Assembly (NCBI RefSeq): GCF_004362855.1 | Contig: NZ_SNXW01000006.1 | Coordinates: forward strand, 124,001 to 188,000 | DNA: 64,000 nt | Source: Aquabacterium commune | GTDB lineage: Bacteria > Pseudomonadota > Gammaproteobacteria > Burkholderiales > Burkholderiaceae_C | Reading direction: 5' to 3' | In this document: positions 43,588-53,075 of the stretch, one piece after another | How the letters are laid out: every line of letters starts with the position of its first letter | Numbering within the stretch: the first letter of the stretch is position 1 | Notes under the pieces: model-generated | The model's database searches: none | What the model was told of the DNA's origin: nothing | Seen by the model: the letters and a program-made list of their open reading frames with translations, nothing else | Translations under genes and position numbers: made by a program

Positions 43588-44499
43588 TCAGGGCAGGGCG
43601 GATGCCACCGCTTCCAGGCCCAGCCAGGCCAGGGCCACGCGCTGCAGGTGCTGCGGGTCGGCGCTGCTCCACAAGCGGGTCTCGCCCGATGCCGATGCCG
43701 ATGCCGATGCCGATGCCGATGCGAGCGCAGTGTGGGGCGTGCCCGGGTGCCTTGCTGACACCCGCTGCGTGTGCTGCGCCACGGCCTGCGCTGTGTCCAC
43801 GATGTGCACGTGGGGCCCCAGTTCTGCCTGGATCAGCGGCGTCACGAAGGGGTAGTGGGTGCATCCCAGCACCACCGTGTCCACCTGCGCTTCGCGCAAG
43901 GGGGCGCAAAAGCGTCCGACCATGTCCCGCAGCGCGGGTGTGTCCAGCACGCCGGCCTCGATCTCGCGTGCCAGGCCCGGGCAGGCTTGCAGCACCAGGT
44001 GAGCGCCCTGGCCATGCTGCTCCACCAAGCGTCGGAATTTGAGGCTGCTCAGCGTGCCCGGCGTGGCCAGCACGCCGACCCGCTTGGATGCCGACAGGGC
44101 GACGGCCGGTTTGACGCCAGGCTCCACACCGATCACGGGCAGGTCGCCGCAACGCAGGCGCAGCCTGTGGATGGCCGCGGCCGTGGCCGTGTTGCAGGCC
44201 ACGACGATGGCGTCTGCGCTCTGGTGGACGAGGAAGTCGCTGATGTGCTCGGACCGCGCCTGGATGAAGGCGTCGTCGCGCTCGCCGTAAGGCGCATGGC
44301 CGGAGTCGGCCACGTAAAGCAGGGCGGCGGAAGGCATCTGTGCGCGCAAGGCACGCAACACGGACAGCCCGCCGAGACCGGAGTCGAACACACCGATGCG
44401 CAGGCCTTCTCCCGTGGTGCCGGTCGTGGCTGTGGCGCCCCCCGGGAGGGATGCCAGGGCGCTGGTGGGATCGGTTTCGAAGGCGGCGGGCATGCGCAA
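43588..44499 (-). CDS. murI: Glutamate racemase (MurI)
   Basis: 303 residues. The racemase fold has GVFDSGLGGLSV at its start, the catalytic cysteine pair C102 (VACNTATA) and C212 (GCTHYPF), and YVADSGHAPYG. It interconverts L- and D-glutamate for peptidoglycan. The N-terminus has about 30 extra Ala/Thr/Gly-rich residues before the fold. Near the C-terminus, residues 259-270 are a pure Ser-Ala repeat encoded by six copies of a hexanucleotide (see separate entry), placed in a surface-like segment between the last helices. Divergent from etfBA. Confidence 0.95.
   Translation of the reverse strand: MRMPAAFETDPTSALASLPGGATATTGTTGEGLRIGVFDSGLGGLSVLRALRAQMPSAALLYVADSGHAPYGERDDAFIQARSEHISDFLVHQSADAIVVACNTATAAAIHRLRLRCGDLPVIGVEPGVKPAVALSASKRVGVLATPGTLSSLKFRRLVEQHGQGAHLVLQACPGLAREIEAGVLDTPALRDMVGRFCAPLREAQVDTVVLGCTHYPFVTPLIQAELGPHVHIVDTAQAVAQHTQRVSARHPGTPHTALASASASASASASGETRLWSSADPQHLQRVALAWLGLEAVASALP
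43687..43722. repeat. Hexanucleotide tandem repeat (CGATGC)6 inside murI
   Basis: Six exact head-to-tail copies of CGATGC. On the murI strand they read GCATCG and encode alternating Ala-Ser. As the unit is 6 bases, copy-number change keeps the frame and changes loop length by two residues. Confidence 0.97.
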
Positions 44500-44696
44500 G
44501 ATAAGAATCGGTCGGATGTGTGATGAAAGACTGGCCGACGGCTGGCGGAATGTGTGCCCCGCCGACGCACAATTGTCCCGCGTTCGCGCACGCCGCAGGT
44601 TCCAAAATCACAGAAGTTCGCGTTAGAATCGAACGATCGTGCTTTTTAAGGCGCGGCCCTTTCTATCACCTTCCTCATGACGCAGGAGAACAACGC

Positions 44697-45446
44697 ATGA
44701 AGGCTCTCGTTCCGGTCAAGCGGGTTGTGGACTACAACGTGAAAGTTCGCGTGAAGTCCGACGGCTCTGGTGTCGACATCGCCAACGTCAAGATGTCCAT
44801 GAACCCCTTCGACGAAATCGCCGTCGAGGAGGCCACCCGTCTGAAGGAAAAGGGCGTTGTCACCGAGATCATCGCCGTCTCCATTGGCCCGGCCCAATGC
44901 CAGGAAACCCTGCGCACGGCCATGGCCATCGGTGCCGACCGCGGCATCCTGGTCGAGACCGATGCCGACATCCAGCCCCTGGCCGTGGCCAAGGTGCTGA
45001 AGGCGCTGATCGACAAGGAACAACCCCAGTTGATCATCCTGGGCAAGCAAGCCATCGACGACGACAGCAACCAGACCGGCCAGATGCTGGCGGCCCTGGC
45101 CGACCTGCCCCAGGGCACCTTCGCCTCCAAAGTCGAAGTCGCTGACGGCAAGGTCCACGTGACCCGTGAAGTGGACGGCGGCCTGGAAACCGTCTCGCTG
45201 AGCCTGCCGGCCGTGATCACGACCGACCTGCGCCTCAACGAGCCGCGCTATGTCACGCTGCCCAACATCATGAAGGCCAAGAAGAAGCCCCTGGACACGG
45301 TCAAGCCGGCCGACCTGGGTGTGGATGTGGCCCCGCGCATCAAGACGCTGAGCGTCGCCGAGCCTGCCAAGCGCTCGGCTGGCATCAAGGTGGCCGACGT
45401 GGCCACCCTGGTGGACAAGCTCAAGAACGTCGCCAAAGTGATCTGA
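44697..45446 (+). CDS. etfB: Electron transfer flavoprotein subunit beta
   Basis: 249 residues from ATG 44697, with CAGGAGAA 7 bases upstream. Typical EtfB opening [19 protein letters not shown], shown in part, then [12 protein letters not shown], the AMP-binding region and [18 protein letters not shown], the ETF-beta signature, and [20 protein letters not shown] near the C-terminus. It pairs with EtfA to carry electrons from acyl-CoA dehydrogenases to ETF-quinone oxidoreductase. A TAGAAT box at 44624-44629 may be its -10. etfA follows after 11 bases. Confidence 0.98.
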   Translation: MKALVPVKRVVDYNVKVRVKSDGSGVDIANVKMSMNPFDEIAVEEATRLKEKGVVTEIIAVSIGPAQCQETLRTAMAIGADRGILVETDADIQPLAVAKVLKALIDKEQPQLIILGKQAIDDDSNQTGQMLAALADLPQGTFASKVEVADGKVHVTREVDGGLETVSLSLPAVITTDLRLNEPRYVTLPNIMKAKKKPLDTVKPADLGVDVAPRIKTLSVAEPAKRSAGIKVADVATLVDKLKNVAKVI

Positions 45447-45457
45447 GGAGATAACCC

Positions 45458-46390
45458 ATGACCGTTCTCGTCATTGCTGAACACGACAACCACAGCATCA
45501 AGGGCGCGACCCTGAACGTCGTCACGGCCGCCAAGGCCATCGGTGGCGATGTGCACGTGCTGGTCGCTGGCGCCAATGCTGGCGCTGCCGCCGCTGCTGC
45601 CGCGCAAATCGCCGGCGTGACCAAAGTGCTGCACGCTGATTCGGCCGCTTTCGCCGACAGCCTGGCCGAAAACGTGGCCGCTCAGGTTCTCGCCGTGGCC
45701 TCTGGCTACAGCCACCTGCTGTTCCCTGCCACAGCCTCCGGCAAAAACGTGGCCCCCCGCGTCGCTGCCAAGCTGGACGTCGCCCAAGTGTCGGAAATCA
45801 CCAAGGTGATCTCGCCTGACACGTTCGAGCGCCCGATCTACGCTGGCAACGCCATCGCCACCGTGCAATCGGCCGACGCCACCAAGGTGTTGACGGTTCG
45901 CGGCACCGCTTTCGACGGCGCTGCTGCCACCGGTGGCTCGGCTTCGGTCGAAACCCTGGCCGCTGTGACCGATTCCGGCAAGTCGGCGTTCGTGGGTCGC
46001 GAAGTGACCAAGTCTGAGCGTCCGGAACTGGCTGGCGCCAAGATCGTCGTGTCCGGTGGCCGTGCCCTGGGCTCCGCTGACAAGTTCAACGAAGTCATGT
46101 CGCCGCTGGCTGACAAGCTCGGCGCCGCCATGGGCGCGTCGCGCGCAGCGGTGGACGCTGGTTACGCCCCCAACGACTGGCAAGTGGGCCAGACGGGCAA
46201 GATCGTCGCGCCCCAGCTGTACGTGGCCGTCGGTATCTCGGGCGCCATCCAGCACTTGGCCGGCATGAAGGACTCCAAGGTCATCGTCGCCATCAACAAG
46301 GATCCGGAAGCCCCGATCTTCCAGGTGGCAGACTTCGGTCTGGAAGGCGACCTGTTCACGGCTGTGCCGGAGCTGGTCAAGGCCCTTTGA
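45458..46390 (+). CDS. etfA: Electron transfer flavoprotein subunit alpha
   Basis: 310 residues. N-terminal domain with [17 protein letters not shown]-terminal FAD-binding domain from about 190, with [35 protein letters not shown] (in part [12 protein letters not shown]) and [17 protein letters not shown]. It holds the FAD that accepts electrons from dehydrogenases. Operon with etfB, ribosome site GAGGAG 9 bases before ATG. A terminator follows, then a probable client acyl-CoA dehydrogenase gene. Confidence 0.98.
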   Translation: MTVLVIAEHDNHSIKGATLNVVTAAKAIGGDVHVLVAGANAGAAAAAAAQIAGVTKVLHADSAAFADSLAENVAAQVLAVASGYSHLLFPATASGKNVAPRVAAKLDVAQVSEITKVISPDTFERPIYAGNAIATVQSADATKVLTVRGTAFDGAAATGGSASVETLAAVTDSGKSAFVGREVTKSERPELAGAKIVVSGGRALGSADKFNEVMSPLADKLGAAMGASRAAVDAGYAPNDWQVGQTGKIVAPQLYVAVGISGAIQHLAGMKDSKVIVAINKDPEAPIFQVADFGLEGDLFTAVPELVKAL

Positions 46391-46445
46391 TCACATCGAT
46401 CCGGTGGCGCAGGCAGATCAACGTGTCTGACTGAACACCTCGAAC

Positions 46446-46473
46446 GGGGCGTCTTGCGAGGCGCCCCTTTTTT
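46446..46473 (+). terminator. Terminator after etfA
   Basis: GGGGCG (46446-46451) pairs with CGCCCC (46462-46467), with an extended inner TC/GA pair, followed by six T. Confidence 0.88.
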
Positions 46474-46521
46474 CCGTTTGAAGTCTCCGGCGTTTAAAAC
46501 GGAGACACCTGGAGAGACACC

Positions 46522-48327
46522 ATGGCATTCAAAGCACCCGTCAAGGACCAGCTGTTCTGCATGAAGGAGCTGGCAGGTATCGACAAGATCGCCCAGATCC
46601 CCGGTTTCGAGGACGCCGGTTATGAAACCGCGCAGGCCGTGCTGGAAGAGTCGGCCAAGTTCAACGAGGGCGTGGTCGCGCCTTTGAACTGGTCCGGTGA
46701 CCAGGACCACGGTTCGTGGGACAACGGCGTGGTGCGTGCCTCCAAGGGTTTCAAGGAAGCCTATGCCGCGCTGGCCGAAGGCGGTTGGCAAGGCCTGGGT
46801 CAGCCCGCCGAGTACGGTGGTCAGGGCCTGCCCAAGATCATCGGTGCGGCCTGCGTCGAACAGACCATGGCCGCGAACTTGAGCTTTTCGCTGTGCTCCA
46901 TCCTGACCGGTGGCGCCATCGAGGCCCTGCTGACCGCAGGCAGCGACGAGCTCAAGACCCGCTACATCCCGAACATGGTGTCGGGCAAGTGGACCGGCAC
47001 CATGAACCTGACCGAGCCGCAAGCCGGCTCCGACCTGGCCCTGGTGCGCTCCAAGGCGGTTCCGCAAGACGATGGCACCTACCGCGTGTCGGGCCAGAAG
47101 ATCTACATCACCTACGGTGAGCACGACATGACGGAGAACATCGTTCACCTCGTGCTGGCGCGCACCCCGGACGCCCCCGAAGGCGTCAAGGGCATCTCGC
47201 TGTTCGTGGTGCCGAAGTTCCTGGTCAATGCCGACGGTTCGCTTGGCCAGCGCAACGACGTGTACTGCGCCTCCATCGAGGAAAAGCTGGGCATCAAGGC
47301 CTCGCCGACGGCCGTGCTGGTTTACGGTGACGACAAGGGCGAAGTGGGCCCGGGCGCCATCGGCTACCTGGTCGGCGAAGAGAACCGCGGCCTCGAGTAC
47401 ATGTTCATCATGATGAACGCCGCGCGCTACGACGTGGGCCTGCAAGGCCTGGGCGTCTCCGAGCGCGCCTATCAGCACGCCGTTGGCTATGCCCGCGACC
47501 GCGTGCAGTCGCGCCCGGTGGACGGCTCGGCCAAGGAGTCGGTGGCGATCATCCACCACCCGGACGTCAAGCGCATGCTGCTGACGATGCGTGCCCTGAT
47601 CGAAGGTGAACGCGCCATGGCCCTGGTCGGCGCTGCCGCTTACGACACCGCCCACAACCACCCCGACGCGGCCGTGGCCAAGCAGGCCCAGGCTTTTTAT
47701 GAATTCCTGGTGCCGCTGATCAAGGGTTTCAGCACCGAGAACTCGGTGGAGGTGACCTCGCTGGGCGTGCAGGTGCACGGTGGCATGGGCTTCATCGAAG
47801 AAACCGGTGCGGCGCAGTACTACCGCGATTCGCGCATCCTGCCGATCTACGAAGGCACGACGGCCATCCAGGCCAACGACCTGGTCGGCCGCAAGACCTC
47901 GCGCGACGGCGGTGCCCTGGCCAAGGCCATCGCGGCTCAGATCGCCGACACGGAAGGCCAACTGGCCGCTCGCCCGAGCGCCGCTGGCAAGAAGCTGGCG
48001 CTGCAACTGAAGGCTGCACGCGAGTCCTTCCTGCAGGTTGTCGATTTCGTCGTCAACAACGTCAAGTCGAACCCGAACGCCGTGTTCGCCGGCTCGGTGC
48101 CTTACCTGATGCTGGCTGGCAACCTGGTCTCCGGCTGGCAGATGGCCCGTGCCCTGATGGTGGCCGAGGACAAGCTGGCCGCCGGCGAAGACGCCCAGTT
48201 CATGGCCGCCAAGATCGCCACCGCGCGCTTCTACGGCGACCACATCCTGGCCCGCATCGCTTCGCTGCGCGACACCATCCTGGACGGCGGCGACAGCGTC
48301 TCGGCCATGCCGCTGGACGCTTTCTGA
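46522..48327 (+). CDS. Acyl-CoA dehydrogenase, long (about 600 residue) class
   Basis: 601 residues. N-terminal helical domain, middle beta domain with [19 protein letters not shown], shown in part as TEPQAGSDL, and C-terminal helical domain with [20 protein letters not shown], cited as [10 protein letters not shown], and the catalytic Glu in [17 protein letters not shown]-terminal extension of about 130 residues after ANDLVGRK is the Acyl-CoA_dh_C-like domain that marks this class, as in DmdC-like and AcdA-like enzymes. It oxidises an acyl-CoA to the enoyl-CoA, passing electrons to EtfAB encoded upstream. The chain-length or branched specificity cannot be read. GGAGAGAC precedes the ATG. Confidence 0.95.
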   Translation: MAFKAPVKDQLFCMKELAGIDKIAQIPGFEDAGYETAQAVLEESAKFNEGVVAPLNWSGDQDHGSWDNGVVRASKGFKEAYAALAEGGWQGLGQPAEYGGQGLPKIIGAACVEQTMAANLSFSLCSILTGGAIEALLTAGSDELKTRYIPNMVSGKWTGTMNLTEPQAGSDLALVRSKAVPQDDGTYRVSGQKIYITYGEHDMTENIVHLVLARTPDAPEGVKGISLFVVPKFLVNADGSLGQRNDVYCASIEEKLGIKASPTAVLVYGDDKGEVGPGAIGYLVGEENRGLEYMFIMMNAARYDVGLQGLGVSERAYQHAVGYARDRVQSRPVDGSAKESVAIIHHPDVKRMLLTMRALIEGERAMALVGAAAYDTAHNHPDAAVAKQAQAFYEFLVPLIKGFSTENSVEVTSLGVQVHGGMGFIEETGAAQYYRDSRILPIYEGTTAIQANDLVGRKTSRDGGALAKAIAAQIADTEGQLAARPSAAGKKLALQLKAARESFLQVVDFVVNNVKSNPNAVFAGSVPYLMLAGNLVSGWQMARALMVAEDKLAAGEDAQFMAAKIATARFYGDHILARIASLRDTILDGGDSVSAMPLDAF

Positions 48328-48397
48328 GCGCGGGCATTTGACCGCGAAGCCGGACCTGATCGCCACGCCCTGACCTGTCAGGATGGCATCTGACCGC

Positions 48398-48446
48398 AAG
48401 GACACCCCATGCTGGCGCGCGCCAGCGGGGGTGTCCTTTTTCTTTT
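48398..48446 (+). terminator. Long hairpin terminator after the acyl-CoA dehydrogenase
   Basis: AAGGACACCCC (48398-48408) pairs with GGGGTGTCCTT (48428-48438), and an inner GCTGGCGC/GCGCCAGC hairpin continues the stem, followed by TTTTTCTTTT. Confidence 0.93.
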
Positions 48447-48477
48447 GAGTTCCGAGAACCCCCACCGAGGAGACCCC

Positions 48478-49440
48478 ATGGCCCTGCCCGAAGTGCTCAA
48501 GCGCGTCCCGTTCCCCGTCATCGCTTCGCCGATGTTCATCATCAGCACGCCCAAGCTGGTGATCGCCCAGTGCAAGGCCGGCGTGGTGGGCTCCATGCCC
48601 GCGCTGAACGCCCGCCCCGCGGCCCAGCTCGACGAGTGGCTGGCCGAGATCACCGAGTCGCTGGACGCCCACAACCGCGCCAACCCGGACAACCCGGCAG
48701 CACCCTTCGCCATCAACCAGATCGTGCACAAGAGCAACGACCGCCTCGACCACGATCTGGAGATGTGCGTCAAGTACAAGGTGCCGTTGATCATCACCTC
48801 GCTGGGTGCGCGTGAGGATGTGAACCAGACCGTGCATAGCTACGGTGGCGTGGTCATGCACGACATCATCAACAACAAGTTCGCGCGCAAGGCCATCGAG
48901 AAGGGCGCCGACGGCCTGATCGCGGTGGCGGCGGGCGCCGGTGGCCATGCGGGCACGACCAGCGCGTTTGCCCTGGTGCAGGAAATCCGCGAATGGTTCG
49001 ACGGCCCGGTGGCGCTGTCGGGCTCGATCGCCAATGGCCGATCCATCCTGGCGGCGCGTGCCATGGGGGCGGATTTTGCCTACATCGGCTCGGCCTTCAT
49101 CGCGACCGAAGAGGCCCGCGCGGTGGACGCCTACAAGCAGATGATCGTGGACAGCAGCAGCGCCGACATCCTGTACTCCAGCAAGTTCACCGGTGTGCAC
49201 GGCAACTACCTGCGCCCGTCCATCGTGAAGGCTGGCCTGGACCCGGACACCCTGGGCAATGGCGACCCCAGCCAGATGAGCTTTGGCAGCAAGGACGGCA
49301 GCGATGCCAAGGTCTGGAAGGACATCTGGGGCTGCGGTCAGGGCATCGGTGCCATCAAGCAGGTCGTGCCCACGGCCGAGCTGGTGGCCCGCCTGAAGGC
49401 GGAGTACGCCGCGGCACGCGAGCAGCTCTGCCGCGCTTGA
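48478..49440 (+). CDS. Nitronate monooxygenase family flavoprotein
   Basis: 320 residues from ATG 48478 with GAGGAGAC 5 bases upstream; the frame runs back to 48409 inside the terminator. A 2-nitropropane dioxygenase TIM barrel: [20 protein letters not shown], cited as [12 protein letters not shown], an FMN phosphate site [12 protein letters not shown] with the family's conserved His, and [20 protein letters not shown], cited as GSIANGRS, plus [11 protein letters not shown]. Relatives oxidise toxic nitronates or reduce enoyl-thioesters. It lies behind an acyl-CoA dehydrogenase but has its own transcript, and the true substrate is open. Confidence 0.9.
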   Translation: MALPEVLKRVPFPVIASPMFIISTPKLVIAQCKAGVVGSMPALNARPAAQLDEWLAEITESLDAHNRANPDNPAAPFAINQIVHKSNDRLDHDLEMCVKYKVPLIITSLGAREDVNQTVHSYGGVVMHDIINNKFARKAIEKGADGLIAVAAGAGGHAGTTSAFALVQEIREWFDGPVALSGSIANGRSILAARAMGADFAYIGSAFIATEEARAVDAYKQMIVDSSSADILYSSKFTGVHGNYLRPSIVKAGLDPDTLGNGDPSQMSFGSKDGSDAKVWKDIWGCGQGIGAIKQVVPTAELVARLKAEYAAAREQLCRA

Positions 49441-49445
49441 GGCCG

Positions 49446-49465
49446 GCGCTGAGCGGGCTCAGCGC
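49446..49465. terminator. Hairpin between convergent genes
   Basis: GCGCTGAG (49446-49453) and CTCAGCGC (49458-49465) form a perfect 8-base stem with a CGGG loop. It overlaps the stop codon of the kinase gene. There is no T-run on either side. Confidence 0.4.
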
Positions 49466-51270
49466 AGACCGAGCTTGAAGGCGATCATCGCCCGCAGCTT
49501 GGTCGGCACCACCGGTTTGAGCAGCACGTGGAACTGGTGCTGTCGCGCCTCTTCCTCGTGCTGCGTCATGGTGCTGCCGGTCACGAGGATGGCGGGCAGC
49601 GCCGGGCCGAAAATGTCGCGCAGGACCTTGATGGCCTCGATGCCAGTGCGCTGGTTGGGCAAGCGGTAGTCCACCATCAGCAAGTCGGGGCGCGGTGTGG
49701 TGTCGGGGTCGAAGCCTTCGGCCCAGGCGCTCACGGCGGCCACGGAGTCAAAGGCGCTGACCGTGGCGCCCCAGCCCTTGAGCAGCACCTGCAGACCCTC
49801 CAGCACGGCCAGCTCGTCCTCGACCACGACGATGTGGCGGCGGTCGAGCGTGACGCCCAGCGAGGGCTTGGGTGCGTTGCTGACGGGTTGCATGCGCGGT
49901 GCCCGCCCGATGGGCAGCATCAAGGTGAACACGGTGCCGCGTCCCACGCGCGAGCGCAGGGTGAGCGGCGCGGACATCAGGTCGGCCAGGCGCTTGACGA
50001 TGGCCAGGCCCAGGCCCAGGCCTTTGCGGTGATGGGGCTGCAGCGGGCGGTTGCTCTGCGTCTGGTAAAACTCCTCGAAGATGCGACCCTGCTCCTTGTC
50101 GGCGATGCCGATGCCGGTGTCCCAGACCTGCAGGCAGAGTTGATCACCGCGCTTGCGGCAGGACACGAGCACGCCGCCGTCTTCGGTGTAGCGGATGGCG
50201 TTGGAGACCAGGTTGCGCAGGATGCGCTCGACCACCAGCGGGTCGGCGTAGCAGTGGTGCTGCTCGCCATGGAAGCTCAGCATCAGGCCCTTTTCGAAGG
50301 CGATGGGCTCGAAGTGCAGCTGGATGCGGGTGAACAGATCGCGCATGGCGAAGTGCTCGGGTTCGATGTCCACGCCGCCGGTGTCGATCTTGGTGATGTC
50401 CAGCAACTCGCTGAACAGGCCCTCCAGGGCATCGACCGAGCTGTTGATGCTGTTGACCAGGTGGGCGACCTCGACGTCCTTGCTGCGGTTGCGCAAGGCC
50501 TCGGCGAAGAGGCCCAGGGCGTGCAGCGGCTGGCGCAGGTCGTGGCTGGCCGCGGCAAAGAACTGGGTCTTGGCGCGGTTCGCGGCTTCGGCATCGCGCT
50601 GGGCAGCCTCGGCGGCTTTCATCTCGCCGCGCAGCTTGTGGGCGAGCTCCTGGGTGTGCATGCGCAGGCCCACCATCTCACCGAACATGTTGCGGAAGGC
50701 GTGTCCCAGCGTCAACACGCACAGGCACATCAGGCCCCAGACACCGGCAATCTGCAGGCCCTGGGCGTCGTAGATGGCGGTGATGGTGATCATGGGCACG
50801 AAGTACATGGCCATGCAGCCGATGAACAGCCGGGTGTGGGCCGCCATGTAGGGCACCGAGCCGATGGCGTAGGAATAGACCGCCAGCATCACCACCAGGC
50901 GCTCGAAGTGGCCGCCGTGGCGGTACAGCAGCACCGGCACCACACCCCACAGCGCCGCGCTGAGGATGGCGCCGATCTTCCAGCGTCGGTACCAAGGGCC
51001 TGGGTCCACCCGGTTCTGCAGGACGGCCCGCTCGTAGCTCAGCAGGTTGACGAAGCGCAGGGCCCACAGCAAGGTGAAGCTGCCCGTCCAGCCCAGCAGG
51101 ATCGGGTGCGGTGCGTGCTGCCAGAAGGCCATGGTGACGGCCAGCACACCCAGGAACTGGCCGATCAGGGCCGCGCTGTGCTGGCGGTAAACGAGGCGGG
51201 TGCTGTCTTCCAGCAGGATGGCGTCGGAGGGTGTTGGCAGGGCGCGTTCGGCAGCGGTGGCGAGGGACAT
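49459..51270 (-). CDS. Hybrid sensor histidine kinase with C-terminal receiver domain
   Basis: 603 residues. Six to seven membrane helices (about 33-195) form a sensor with no named domain that I recognise. HisKA has H243 (ASHDLRQPLHAL), HATPase_c covers 335-455 (NLVSNAIRYTEDGG, DTGIGI, GLGLGLAIVKRL), and a receiver domain 475-600 has phospho-acceptor D534 (MVDYRLPNQ). The HDLRQPLHAL H-box is the type found in RpfC/ PAS-less hybrid kinases that pair with LuxR regulators. It follows the regulator gene by 13 bases, so the two form an operon. The signal is unknown. Confidence 0.93.
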   Translation of the reverse strand: MSLATAAERALPTPSDAILLEDSTRLVYRQHSAALIGQFLGVLAVTMAFWQHAPHPILLGWTGSFTLLWALRFVNLLSYERAVLQNRVDPGPWYRRWKIGAILSAALWGVVPVLLYRHGGHFERLVVMLAVYSYAIGSVPYMAAHTRLFIGCMAMYFVPMITITAIYDAQGLQIAGVWGLMCLCVLTLGHAFRNMFGEMVGLRMHTQELAHKLRGEMKAAEAAQRDAEAANRAKTQFFAAASHDLRQPLHALGLFAEALRNRSKDVEVAHLVNSINSSVDALEGLFSELLDITKIDTGGVDIEPEHFAMRDLFTRIQLHFEPIAFEKGLMLSFHGEQHHCYADPLVVERILRNLVSNAIRYTEDGGVLVSCRKRGDQLCLQVWDTGIGIADKEQGRIFEEFYQTQSNRPLQPHHRKGLGLGLAIVKRLADLMSAPLTLRSRVGRGTVFTLMLPIGRAPRMQPVSNAPKPSLGVTLDRRHIVVVEDELAVLEGLQVLLKGWGATVSAFDSVAAVSAWAEGFDPDTTPRPDLLMVDYRLPNQRTGIEAIKVLRDIFGPALPAILVTGSTMTQHEEEARQHQFHVLLKPVVPTKLRAMIAFKLGLR

Positions 51271-51283
51271 GTGCGGCTCCGGC

Positions 51284-51997
51284 TCAGCGTGGGCCGGCCG
51301 TCAGGGCGCCTGCCTGACGCTGCAGCATCTGGCTGACAGCGATGACCGCCTGGGTGCGCGAGCTCACGCCCAGCAGGCGCAGCACGGAGGCCACGTGGTC
51401 CTTGATGGTTTCGACGGACAGGCCGAGTTCCCGGGCGATCATTTTGTTGGGCTGGCCTTTGAGCAGCAGGTGCAGCACCTGGGCCTGGCGGTGGGTCAGG
51501 CCCAGGTCGCGCAGGCTGGGCACGCTCTGGAAGTCAGAGACCTGGGCCTGCTGCTGGACCTGGCGCAGGGCGGGCGAGTGGGCCAGGGTGTGCTGGAAGT
51601 CGGCACCCATGCTCATGGGGGGCACGTACACACCGCCAGAGATGACCTGCTGCAGGGCGTCGAGCAGGGTGTCGTTGCTGGCGCGCTTGGGCACGAAGCC
51701 CATGGCGCCCATGTCGATGGCACGGATGACGTCGCTGGTGCGGTCGGAGGCGGACACCACGACCACGGGCAAGGCGGGGTAGCGGCTGCGCAGGTCGGCG
51801 AGGAGGTCAAAGCCGTCCACATCGCCCAGTTGCAAGTCCAGCAGCACCAGGTCGTAACTGAGGTCCTGGCGCAGGGTTTCCCGGGCTGTGCGGCCGCTGT
51901 CGGCGGTGGACACGCTGACGTGGTCCCCCATGCTCAGGATCACCGACTGCAAGGCAGACAGGATCAAGGGGTGATCGTCGATCAGCAAAACCTTCAT
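51284..51997 (-). CDS. LuxR/NarL family response regulator
   Basis: 237 residues. Receiver domain 1-120 with the acidic pair D7/D8 and phospho-acceptor D54 (LLDLQLGDVDG), conserved Ser/Thr (VVVSAS) and Lys (VPKRAS). A linker is followed by the LuxR helix-turn-helix (about 166-228: LTHRQAQVLHLLLKGQPNKMIARELGLSVETIKDHVASVLR, quoted as GQPNKMIARELGLS). Transcribed together with the hybrid kinase at 51270, which probably phosphorylates it directly or through its own receiver. The regulated genes are unknown. Confidence 0.94.
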   Translation of the reverse strand: MKVLLIDDHPLILSALQSVILSMGDHVSVSTADSGRTARETLRQDLSYDLVLLDLQLGDVDGFDLLADLRSRYPALPVVVVSASDRTSDVIRAIDMGAMGFVPKRASNDTLLDALQQVISGGVYVPPMSMGADFQHTLAHSPALRQVQQQAQVSDFQSVPSLRDLGLTHRQAQVLHLLLKGQPNKMIARELGLSVETIKDHVASVLRLLGVSSRTQAVIAVSQMLQRQAGALTAGPR

Positions 51998-52121
51998 GGC
52001 GGTACTCCTGCGTTGGCAGGATCACCACAGCGCGCAGCTCAACTGCAGCGATCCTCTTTGTTTGGGCAGGATGATAGTGGGCTTCCCCATGGCGCAAGGT
52101 GAATACCCCACAGAGGGGGTG

Positions 52122-52967
52122 TCAGGTTCGCCACACCCGTGGCGGGCAGGGTGCCATCCCCCAGGCGGTGTGGCGCCAGCGCGCCCAGACGGCGCTCAGC
52201 AAGGCCATGGCAGGCTCGACGCGCTCGGCCAGCACCCGCAGGACCACGACCTGGGCGTTCGGGCTGGTGCTGCCGCTGTGCGATGCCAGGGGGCTGTCGG
52301 CCTGCAGTTCGCGGGCGTCCTGGAGCAATGCCTCGCGCTGTGCCAGCGAGGCGGGGGCGCCGCTGGCCCACCACAGGGTGGCCATGACGCGGCGCCCGTC
52401 CCAGCCCAGCGGGCTGTCGAGCAGGGTGGCGTCGTGGGCGGCCACGGTGCCGCGTTCCAGCCAGGTGCCTGGCAGGTGGATCTCCTGGGTGAAGCGGCCG
52501 TGCGCGAAGGCGGGGTCGTCGAAGTGCTCGCCCGCGGCGGGCAGGCCCAAGGCGAGCACGTCCCAGCCCATCATTTCGGCGCCGGGGGCGAGGTCAAAGC
52601 GCATGCGGTTCACCGCGCGGCAGCCGCGGTAGGCCAGCGTTTCGAGGGGCAGCCACTCCAGGCGCGCACCGGGTGACAGGCGCGCATGCAGGCTTTGCAC
52701 GGCCTCGTCCCCCTGGCTTTTATAGAAGCGGGTGGCGCCGGGGGTGGTGATCAGGGCGTGGCAACCTTGCGCCATCTGCACGTGCATGTCGAGCACGTCA
52801 CCGCCGGCGATGCCGCCAGGGGGGTGCACCAGCACATGGTGGCAGACGCCAGGGCCCTCCGGGTAGAGGCGTTGCAGCACGCGCAAGGGGCCGTGGTGGC
52901 GGTCCAGCGCGATGGTGCGTTCGCCGTCGCAGGTGTAATTCAGGTGCAGTTGGCCGTGCCAGGTCAT
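52122..52967 (-). CDS. ureD: Urease accessory protein UreD (UreH)
   Basis: 281 residues from ATG 52967, where AAGGG lies 4 bases upstream; the frame reaches ATG 53033 with a Pro-rich extension that UreD proteins do not usually have. Typical landmarks: HVLVHPPGGIAGGDVL, LITTPGATRFYKSQG, LEWLPLETLAYRGC and MGWDVLALGLPAAGE. UreD is the scaffold through which UreFG deliver nickel to apo-urease. The structural urease genes that normally follow ureD are not present: the next gene downstream is the response regulator. It is either an orphan or the rest of the cluster is elsewhere. Confidence 0.93.
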   Translation of the reverse strand: MTWHGQLHLNYTCDGERTIALDRHHGPLRVLQRLYPEGPGVCHHVLVHPPGGIAGGDVLDMHVQMAQGCHALITTPGATRFYKSQGDEAVQSLHARLSPGARLEWLPLETLAYRGCRAVNRMRFDLAPGAEMMGWDVLALGLPAAGEHFDDPAFAHGRFTQEIHLPGTWLERGTVAAHDATLLDSPLGWDGRRVMATLWWASGAPASLAQREALLQDARELQADSPLASHSGSTSPNAQVVVLRVLAERVEPAMALLSAVWARWRHTAWGMAPCPPRVWRT

Positions 52968-53075
52968 GGGCCCTTGGGGTGCTGCAATGAGCGCAGGAAT
53001 GGGGTGGGGGCCAGCGGGTGGCCCATGCACCAACTTGATGCAAGGGCCATGCCATGTCGCCCCGATCAGCGGTGT

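Noticed and set aside
43680-43725. The repeated CGATGC array as a CRISPR or other spaced repeat
   Set aside because: It is a pure six-base microsatellite without spacers and lies inside the murI coding region.
46162-49200. A 1012-residue minus-strand open frame over etfA, the acyl-CoA dehydrogenase and the nitronate monooxygenase
   Set aside because: A mirror-frame artefact of GC-rich coding: it crosses two terminators and three real genes without any recognisable motif.
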